Source: Aselliscus stoliczkanus
Taxonomy: Eukaryota; Chordata; Mammalia; Chiroptera; Hipposideridae
Direction of reading: 5' to 3'
DNA length: 64,000 nucleotides
NCBI GenBank assembly: GCA_033961575.1
Contig: CM066737.1
Location: forward strand, 64,314,771 to 64,378,770
Below, piece by piece: positions 55,960-64,000 of the stretch. A program made the position numbers and the translations under genes. Positions within the stretch are counted from its first letter, which is position 1; the number at the start of each line of letters is the position of its first letter. Under the pieces are notes generated by a model. That model saw nothing but the letters and a program-made list of their open reading frames with translations. It was not told where the DNA came from and made no database searches.

Positions 55960-56225
55960 TCTCTCTTTTTTTTTTTTTTTTAGTTTCAGGTGTACAAAAC
56001 AATGTAATAGTTATGCATTTCACCCCTCACAAAGTGATAACTCCCACTTCCCTCTCCCAATGTATTGCCCCTCTGACATCATATATACCTATTACCATTC
56101 CATTGACTCTATTGCCTATACTATACTCCATATCCCGTGACTATATATATATTAAATTATAGTTGACATTCAATATTATTCAGCTTCAGCTTCAGGTGTA
56201 CAGTGCAGTGGTCACTTCATGAACT
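55960..56225 (-). mobile_element. L1 3' UTR fragment
   Basis: A T run (the minus-strand poly(A)) is followed by 'agtttcaggtgtacaaaac', 'cctcacaaagtgataactcc' and 'ctctgacatcatatatacc'. This is the reverse complement of the L1 3' UTR seen on the plus strand at 19740-19945. Confidence 0.8.
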
Positions 56226-56239
56226 GGTTCTTAAGTGCT

Positions 56240-56785
56240 GAGACTGGACTTAGAATTGAGAGGACTTAGAATGTGTTGCTTCTCAACAAATTCCCCTGAT
56301 GAGTAGGCACATCTTTCCAGTGTGGGATCGACTTCTAGAATGTTGCTAAAATTAATCCTGTTAATATTGATAATAATCTACTTCTTTACTATTCCTATTT
56401 AATATCAGTATGTTCATTGACTATTTAATGTACTGAGAACTTACAAAGTTAGATTGTTAACTTGATCATTATTATTTTTTTGATAAGGTGTTCTTCCATT
56501 GCTGTTACTATATTTTCCTGATTAAAAAGGCTCCAAACTAGGTGACAAATAAACACAAAGTGTATTTTCTTAGACTTCGATTTGAAGTTTAAAGTTACCC
56601 TTGTAATAAGGACTTACTATCCCTGTAATTATATTTAATGCTGCCATTTCTTGTTAACAAATTCTACTCTCTTGCTGCAAAGATATCTTTAGACAAGTGA
56701 TGTTGCCCTGATTGTAAACAGCCATGTCTCCCCACTCTGGCTCTAGGTCATTGGTTACTACAGACCAGACTTGCTTAAAATGATT
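56240..56785. other. Intergenic DNA, nothing recognised
   Basis: No gene or bounded repeat recognised. Confidence 0.4.
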
Positions 56786-56790
56786 CTTGT

Positions 56791-56933
56791 GGGCGGCCAA
56801 GTGGCTCAGTTGGTTAACAGCTCGCTCAAAAGTGTGAGCTGAGCTCTGAACAACAGAAGTTCAATGCCCAGCCCGAGCTGAGCTGCCGCTGAGCTGCCAA
56901 CAGTAGCCGGATAGCTCAGCTAAAAAAAAAAAA
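56791..56933 (+). mobile_element. tRNA-derived SINE, type B
   Basis: Begins gggcggccaagtggctcagt, contains 'gttaacagctcgctcaaaag' and 'ctgagctgccgctgagctgcc', and ends in a 13-A tail. Flanks attcttgt/attcttat are near-duplicates. Confidence 0.88.
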
Positions 56934-56959
56934 ATTCTTATGAAGCTGACCTAGATCGA

Positions 56960-57250
56960 ATGTTTGGAACTAGATTTTGCCCTCAGTGTCATCACTCAAT
57001 TACAGGCCTTACTCAGCCTCCCTTTCCCATTGAGTGGGCTCCATCAAATTTCACCAGGTGGTCACACAAGAAGGCCATCCATCCCATTCATGAGGGCCTT
57101 CCACTAGTTAGAAAACAAATATATCAATCTAAACTGGTTGCATTTAATACTGCACTGAATTTTATTTTGTCCAAGACTAATAAAGTCTTAGACTCCAGGC
57201 TTAGTAGTTATATTGAAATGGCATCTGAAAGAGGAATAACTCTACTTTAA
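56960..57250 (+). other. Unidentified 96-codon open frame
   Basis: A plus-strand frame with a balanced amino-acid composition, including CPQCHH near its start, TQPPFPIEWAP and RLSSYIEMASERG near the end. It lies in non-repetitive sequence. I do not recognise the family. After its stop the sequence shows two diverged copies of a segment ('ctcccatggaagacacagac' near 57284 and 'ttcatggaaaacccagac' near 57344). It could be an old retrocopy, an LTR piece or chance. Confidence 0.2.
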
Positions 57251-57399
57251 TTGCTTCAATGGATGACTTTGTTCCTCAGAGCTCTCCCATGGAAGACACA
57301 GACTTAATGTCATCAAATGATGGTTTTATTTCTGAGGAACTTTTCATGGAAAACCCAGACTGCTTTATTCTCTGTCCAGTTAGTTCCAGCTAAGATCAC

Positions 57400-58028
57400 T
57401 GCCTCTTGCTATATTCATAAGTCTAATGTTATGTTTCCAACAACTGAGGTTAAAGATGTAATCCAGGCAAGTTCCTAGAATTATATTTAAAAGGTACTAT
57501 CACAGTGCTGTCTTAAATAATTAAAATTTAATGTGATACAAAGTGAAAAGGACAGTATACTTTTGTCAACTGCTGTAAGTTTCTTCTTAGAGTTTTTCAA
57601 ACTTTTAAATGAGTATGGTTTTCTCTTAGTTATTTTAAGGCTTAACATGTGGCTTGCATATATCACCTTTACAAAACTGTCTATAAACTTAGATAAAAAG
57701 CTTGATTATTTGGACATAGCTCAATATAATTCCTATTTACATCTTACATTCCTGAAGGTTATTCCCTTAATGCTAGGTTTAACACAGTAGGACTAGATCA
57801 TTAAAATCTACTAAAAGCCTTATTCAAATACAATGACTTAAAATGAATGTAGTAAATACCTTATAGTTGCCTCCTTCTATAAGAAGTTTCCTCAGTAGTT
57901 CCTATGTTCAAACCAAAGAAGATGAGTAAAACATATCACAAGTGTAATAATTGTGGTAGAAGTTATGGGAAGCAAAAGGAAAGGGTTTGAACATATAAAT
58001 GAATTCCAAAACAAAAAGAGTAATAATA
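57400..58028. other. Intergenic DNA, nothing recognised
   Basis: AT-rich sequence. An 85-codon plus frame at 57533-57790 lacks any family signature. Confidence 0.35.
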
Positions 58029-58030
58029 TA

Positions 58031-58159
58031 CCAGGGGTGCCAAAAAATGTATACGCATGACTTGTATTCATCTTTTCTTATTGGTGTATATTGAGTATTA
58101 CAATTCTGATACAGTTTCTTCCTTTCTTAAAATATGTATACATTTTTTGGCACCCTCTG
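58031..58159. mobile_element. Mariner MITE, related to the element at 33259
   Basis: The left end aggggtgccaaaaaatgtatac and the right end (reverse complement cagagggtgccaaaaaatg) are inverted repeats flanked by TA. The interior, 'gacttgtattcatctttt' with 'cctttcttaaaat', is shared with the 233-bp copy at 33259, but all transposase sequence is gone. Confidence 0.85.
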
Positions 58160-58164
58160 TATTT

Positions 58165-58540
58165 CTGATCCTTACACATATGCAGATGTTGGTTTTGTTT
58201 TGTTTGTTTTATTCACACTTTTAGGAGAAAAGAAAAAATACTTCCTTATTTATATCTCAGTATATTTACCTTTGATAGCTCTCAAAAGTTTAGATATAAT
58301 TTTCCAGAAAATTTTTCAGAATTTTATTTTAACCCTATAGGACGAATTTCTTGGAATCATCCAAAGAATCAAAGTTTTCTGTTAGAGCCCCATGAGATGT
58401 ACTATGTACTAACTCTTGAATATTGTATCTCATCATATTGTCTCTTCATCTTTATTATCAGTTATTCTTGCCTATAAAATAAATGTTTGCTTACACATGA
58501 ATTAACAGTGGAGAATGATGAATAATTTTCTGTTTCTTTT
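58165..58540. other. Intergenic DNA, nothing recognised
   Basis: AT-rich sequence with no gene or bounded repeat recognised. Confidence 0.4.
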
Positions 58541-59186
58541 TAAAATTTTTTTATTAAATTTCTTGAGGTGACATTGGTTAGTGAAATTACATAGGTTTCA
58601 AGTGTACAATTCTATTGCATAGTACATCATCTATATATCACATTGTGTGTTCTCCTAGGGTCAGATATCCTTCCATCACCATATATTTGACCCCCTTTTC
58701 CCTCTTTTACCAACCTCCTCTCCCCTTACCTTCTGATAACCACTAAACTGTTGCTTGTGTCTATGAGTTTTTGTTTCTTTGTTTGTCTTGTTCGCTTGTT
58801 GCTTTCAGTTTTATATCCCACATATAAGCGAAGCCATATGGTTTTCGACTTTTTCTGTCTCACTTGTTTCACTTAGTATGATAACTCAAATTCCACCCAT
58901 GTTGTATCAAATGGCAGTATTTCAAATATGCCAAAAAAAGATGAAAAGTATTTCATCTTTTCTTATGGTCAAGTAGTATTCCATTGTGTATATATGTGCC
59001 CCATCTTCTTTGTTTAATCATTTATCAAAGGACACTTTGGTTATTTCCATGTCTTGGCCACCATGAATAAAGCTGCAATGAACATAGGGATTCATATATC
59101 TTTACACATAAATGTTTTCAGATTTTTTGGGTAGTTACCCAGAATAGGGTTTGCTAGGTCATATGGTAATTCTATTTTTAATTTTT

Positions 59187-59612
59187 TTTAAAAGATTTTA
59201 TTGGGGAATTGGGGGAGGGGAACAGCATTGGGGAATCAGGGAAGGGGAATACACAAGTTGCTGTCTTTTTGTTCTTCAGTCTAGTTATGGAGAACGTTGC
59301 TTCACTGGCCCATGTTGGTATCGTCATTGCGCTCTTCCCGGATGAGGCAGATCGATCACCAGCCTCTGGATGATTGCTCACCGTGGCTCTTTGCCGCTCA
59401 CGCTGGCTGTTGGCCACTCTCTGTAGCCTAAGGCAGCCCACTGCAGCAGGGGCTGCAGCCTACACTGACGCCGAGGCTCGCACAGCTCAGGTCCAAGTGG
59501 AGCTCTTGTTAGCTGTAGAGGGCAGTGTCACTGGCCCCCATATGTGGGACCCGAACCAAGGCTACTGGCATCCCCAAACCAGCTCTTAACCAATGCGCCA
59601 CTCAGTCAGCCC
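59187..59612 (-). mobile_element. tRNA-derived SINE, type A long form
   Basis: A long form in L1. The head ends ccactcagtcagcc at 59612, and the tail with AATAAAATCTTTTAAA is at the left. The duplication ttctattttta is at 59170-59180 and 59613-59623. It directly adjoins a type B SINE. Confidence 0.92.
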
Positions 59613-59623
59613 TTCTATTTTTA

Positions 59624-59780
59624 TTTATTTTTATTTATTTATTTATGTAGCTGAACCATCCTGCCACCTGTTGGCAGCTCAGCGGCTGCTCAGCTCGGGC
59701 TAGGCATCAAACTGCTGTTGCTTAGAGCTCAGCCCGCACTCTTGAGTGAGCTCTTAACCAACTGAGCCACTGGGCCGGCC
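59624..59780 (-). mobile_element. tRNA-derived SINE, type B, tandem to a type A SINE
   Basis: Its head ends ccactgggccggcc at 59780. The left end is a (TTTA)n-like expanded A tail. It is followed by 'ctatttttaatttttaaagg', the L1 sequence repeated once more, so the two SINEs used the same T-rich target. Confidence 0.88.
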
Positions 59781-62700
59781 CTATTTTTAATTTTTAAAGG
59801 AACCTCCATACTATTTTCCAAAGTGGCTGTACCAATTTATGTTGCCACCAGCAGTGTATGAGGATTCCTTTTTCTCCGCAGCCTCTCCAACACTTGTTAT
59901 TATTTGTCTTGTTAATGATAATCATTCTAACAGGTGTGAGTTGATATCTCATTGTGGTTTTGATTTGTATTTCCTAATAGCTAGTGAAGTGGAACATTTT
60001 TTCATATATCTGTTAGCCTGTTTGTATGTCTTCTTGACAGAAGTGTCTGTTCAGCTCCTCTGCTCTTTTTTAAATTGGATTATTTGTTTTTGGGTTTTTG
60101 TTGTTGAGGTTGAGCTGTCTGAGTTCTTTATGTATTTCAGATATTAGCCCCTTTTTTGGAGGCGTTGTTTTCACATTTCTTCTCACATTTGATTGGTTGC
60201 CTTTATGGTTTGTTGATGGATTCATTTGCTGTGCAGAAGCTTTTTTACTTTGTTGTAGTCCTATTCACTTTTTTATGCTTTCACTTCCCTTGCCTTTGAG
60301 GTCGAATTCATAAAATCCCCTCTGATCCCAAGGTCCATAAGTTTAGTACTACACTTTCTTCCATGCAATTTATTGTTTCAGGTCTTATGTTTAGGTCTTT
60401 GATCCATTTTGAGTTAATTTTGGTATGTGGTAACAGCATTCTAGTCTCATTCTTTTGCATGTGGCTTTCTAATTTTTCCAGCAACATTTATTGAAGAGGC
60501 TCTCATTTCTCCATTATATGTCTGGCTCCTTTGTCGAAAATTATCTGCCCATATACATGTGGGTTTACTTCTAGGTTCTCAGTTCTATTCCATTGATTTC
60601 CTGCAAATACAATGCTGTTTTGATTATTGTTGCTCTGTAGTACAAATTGAAGTCAGTGAGCGTTATACCTCCAGCCCTGTTCTTTTTTCTCGGGATTGCT
60701 TTGGCCATTCAGTGTCTTTTGTGATTCTATACAAATCTAATCAGTTTTTTATCCTATTTCTTGAAAAATGCCATTGGAATTTTGATGGGGATTGCAATAA
60801 ATCTGTATATTGCTTTGGGTAATATGGCCATTTTAACTATGTTGGATTCTTCCAATCCATGAACAGAGAATACCTTTCCATTTCTTTGTGTTTTCTTCAA
60901 TTCCTTTTAAGAATGTCTGATAGTTTTCAGTGTGGAGGTCCTACATATATATTATTTGTTAAGTTTATTCCTAGGTAATTTATTCTTTTCATTGCAGATG
61001 CAAAAGGGATTTTTTCTTCTTTTTTTGAAATTTCATTGTTGGTATACAGGAATGCAATGGATTTTGCTATGTTAATTTTGGATCCTTCAACTTTACTATA
61101 TTTGTTTTTTGTTTTTAATGTTTTTTTTTGTGTGGAGTCTTTAGGGTTTTCTATGTCAAGAATCATGTCATCTTCAAAAAGTGACAATTTAACTTCTTCA
61201 TTCCCCATTTGAATGCCTTTTGTTTCTTCCTCTTGCCTGATTGCTCTGGCTAGAACTTCCAATACTATGTTGAATAGCAGTGATGATAGGGGGCAACCCT
61301 CTCTTGTTTCTGGTTGTAAAGGGAAAGCTTTCAGTTTTTCAACATTAAGTATGATATTAGCTGAGGGTTTGTCATATGGAGCCTTAATTATATTGAGGTA
61401 CTTTCATTCTATACCCTTTTTTATTAAGTGTTTTAATCATGAATTGATGTATCCTGTCAAATATTTTTTATGCATCTATTGAGTGATCATATGATTTTTA
61501 TCCTTTATTTTGTTTGTGGTATACCACATTGATTGATTTGCATATACTGAACCCTCCTTGTACCCCCAGAATGAGCCCCTCTTGATTGTGATATGTAATC
61601 TTTTTAATGTATTGTTATATTTGATTTGCTAGTATTTTGTTTAGGATATTTCTGTCTATATTCATTAGAGATATTGGTCTGCAGTTTTCTTTTTTTGTGT
61701 TATCCTTACCAAATTTTGGTATCAAGGTAGTAGCACTGGTCTCATAAAATGAGATAGAAAGTATTACTTCTTTTTCAGTTTCTTGGAAAAGTTTGAGGAG
61801 GATAGGTAGGTATTAAATCATCTCTGAATGTTGGATTGAATTTACTACAGAAGCTATCTGGACTTTTGCTTTTGGGGCAGTTTTGGATGAATGTTTCAAT
61901 TTCCTTACTGTTGATCAGTCTATTTAGATTTTCTATTCCTCCGTGATTCAGTCTAGGAAGGTTATATGTTTCTAAGAACTTGTCCATTTATTTTAGGTTA
62001 TTGAATTTGGTGGCATATGTCCTTCATAATATTCTTCTGTGATCCTTTATATTTGTGTGATATCTGTCATAACTTCTCTTCTTACATTCCTGATTTTGTT
62101 TATTTGCATCTTTATTCTTTTTTCCTTAGTGAGTCTAGCCATGGGTTTGTCAATTTTATTAATCTTTTCAAAGAATCAGCTGTTTGTTTCATTAATTTTT
62201 CCCATTGTCTTTTTGTTCTCTATTTCACTTTGTTCTGCTCTAATCTTCATTATTCCTTCCACTGACTTTGGGTTTCTTTCTCTAGTTCTTTAAGCTGTAA
62301 TGTTAGGTTATTTATTTGGGATTTTTCTTGTTTCTTGAGATAGGCCTATAATGATATGAGTTTCCCTCTTAATACTGCTTTCGTAATATCCAAATAATTT
62401 TGATGTGATGTATTTTCATGGTCATTTCATTCTATGTATTTTTTGATCTCTTCTTTTATTTCTTCTTTGACCTAGTCATTCTTTAGTAGCATGTTGTTTA
62501 ATCTCTACATATTTGTGGTTGTTCCTACTTCCTTTTGGCAGTTGATATCCAGTTTCAAAACCTGGTGGTCAGAGAATATGCTTGGTATGATTTCAGTCTT
62601 CTTAAATTTGCTGAGGCTAATAATGTGTCCCAACATATGGTCTATTCTTGAGAATGTTCCACATGCACTAGAAAAGAGTGTATAATCTGCTGTTCTAGGA

Positions 62701-62952
62701 TGAAATGCTCTGTAATTGTCAATTATACCCATTTGGTTGAATGTGTCATTTAAGGCTTATATTTCCTTACTGACTTTCTGTTTGAATGACCTGACCATAG
62801 TTGTCAATGGGGTATTTAGGTCCCCTACTATAATTGTGTTTTTTTCAGTTTCTCCCTTTAGTTTGTTAGTAGTTGCTTTGCATATTTTGGTGCTCCATGA
62901 TTGGAAGCATAGATATTTATATGTGTTGTATTGTCCGCTTTGTCATTATGAA

Positions 62953-63376
62953 TTTTTTTTAAGATTTTTATTGGGGAATTGGGGGAGGGGAACAGCATTG
63001 GGAAATCGGGGAAGGGGAACAGACAAGTTGCTGTCCTTTTGTTCTTCAGTTTAGTTGTGGAGAACGTTACTTCACTGGCCCGTGTTGGTATCATCATTGG
63101 GCTCTTCCCAGGTGAGGCAGTTGCCCACTGGATGGTCACTCATGGCGGCTCACAGCAACTCACAAAAGCACATACCAGTTGCCGGCCAGTGCCACTGCAG
63201 CCTATGCTGTGGCCAGCGACTCACGGCAGCCCAGCTCCAGGTCAAGCTGTTGTTCACCATCTTAGCTGTAGAGGGCACAGTGTCACTGGCCCTCATGTGG
63301 GATCCGAACCAGGGCCTTGCTGTTCAGAGCTGGCATCCCAAGCCAGCTCCTAACCAACGCAACACTAGGCTGGCCC
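62953..63376 (-). mobile_element. tRNA-derived SINE, type A long form
   Basis: A long form nested in the L1 endonuclease region. The duplication tcattatgaa is exact before 62953 and at 63377-63386. Frames of 124 and 138 codons inside it are SINE artefacts. Confidence 0.93.
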
Positions 63377-64000
63377 TCATTATGAAATATTTATCTTTGT
63401 CTCTTGTTAGTCTTGTCATCCCGAAGTCTGTTTCATCAGATATAAGTATTGATACACATTCTTTTCTCTGAATATCATTTGCTTAGAGTATCATTTTCAA
63501 CGCTTTTGCTTTGAGTTTATATGTGTCCTTGTAGCTCAGATGTCTCTTGGAGGCAGCATATGGTTGGGTTTTGTTTTTTGATCCAATATGCTACTCTGTG
63601 CCTTTAATTGGTGAGTTCAGTCCATTTATATTTAGGGTGATTATTGATGTATGAAGCTTTCCTATAGCCATTTTATCTTTTGTTTTTTGGTAGCTCAGTG
63701 ACTCTATTGTTTCTTTGGTTTTGTGATTCTGTCTGTTATTTTAGTTTGGTGGTGGTCTATGATTTTTTCCCTCCGTTTCCCCTTTTGTTGTATTATGTGT
63801 CTCAGTTCTGGGTGTTTTGTGAGTCATTACCATTAAGTTCATATAAAAGAAATTTTCATATATACAGTAGTCCTTTATCTTCAGCATACCTCTTATCTCC
63901 ATTCCCCTTTGCAAATTCAAATGTTACTCCCTTGCCTTTTATGTTTTTGTTGTCACAAATTATCCCTATTTATGCTGTGAGTTGATTTCTGAGTTACAGA

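Larger units (their letters stand above)
58545..64000 (-). mobile_element. Long L1, runs off the window; ORF2 decayed
   Basis: The 3' end starts at about 58545 (T-rich, 'cttgaggtgacattggttag'). Distal ORF2 follows, then a thumb/RT portion at 60927-61262 (minus strand coding [11 protein letters not shown] and SLFEDDMIL, the place of the catalytic FADD box, here with Glu). An RT N-part/linker is at 61775-61987 (MDKFLETYNLPRLN, NSKEIETFIQNCPKSKSP) and the endonuclease at 62505-62732 (SSACGTFSRIDHMLGH, SIFSDHQVLKLDIN). Frames are broken many times, so it is inactive. Without its three nested SINEs it is about 4.4 kb here. The start of ORF2 is near 63650 and ORF1 would lie beyond the window. Confidence 0.92.

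Noticed and set aside
63055..63471. 138-codon and overlapping 124-codon frames
   Set aside because: Both are within the SINE at 62953-63376 and resemble the SINE frames elsewhere.

Overview
This window is mammalian nuclear DNA, with long AT-rich intergenic stretches, dense interspersed repeats, (CA)n microsatellites and no multi-exon gene that I can support. The repeats point to a bat. Nineteen tRNA-derived SINEs are visible. Most share a head beginning GGCCGGCCGAGTGG and either a short A-rich tail or a long body ending in AATAAAATCTTTT. This is the Rhin-1/VES style of chiropteran SINE. The mixture of short, long and dimeric forms makes a rhinolophoid bat (Rhinolophus, Hipposideros or a relative) my best guess. 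That placement is an inference, not a measurement.

Layout: 1-4.3 kb holds hAT-type MITEs, SINEs and LTR remnants. 6.1-7.7 kb holds old minus-strand L1 pieces. 9-15.7 kb is mostly unique sequence with SINEs, a MIR, an MLT1 LTR, an L2 piece and a hAT-like remnant. 16.3-18.1 kb carries the most gene-like object: an intronless hnRNP D/DL/AB-like ORF with two RRM domains and a CpG-containing leader, split by one SINE flanked by a perfect 13-bp target-site duplication. 18.5-20 kb holds two opposed L1 fragments. 20.3-24 kb is mostly unique. 24.3-27.95 kb is a minus-strand L1 that has kept its ORF1 region and 5' UTR but lost most of ORF2. 28-36.8 kb is mostly unique, with SINEs, a nested mini-L1 and a deleted mariner.

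36.8-38.2 kb contains an ERVL-type pol remnant followed by an L1 3' end. 40.4-43.03 kb is a processed pseudogene of a MATE/SLC47A transporter. It can be followed almost to its C-terminal membrane helix, despite an inserted solo LTR with tandem repeats and an inserted 81-bp mariner MITE. A Tigger MITE and a deleted mariner lie just downstream. 47.0-52.0 kb is L1 carrying three nested SINEs. 58.5-64 kb is a long minus-strand L1 running off the window and hosting three nested SINEs.

No operons, CRISPR arrays, canonical tRNA or rRNA genes, or clear protein-coding genes with introns are seen. The window is mainly a record of overlapping insertions. I found no convincing novel biological system. 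The best candidates for follow-up are the SINE-split hnRNP-like ORF, the modular SINE family, the MATE pseudogene with its tandem-repeat LTR, and the near-palindromic mariner MITEs.
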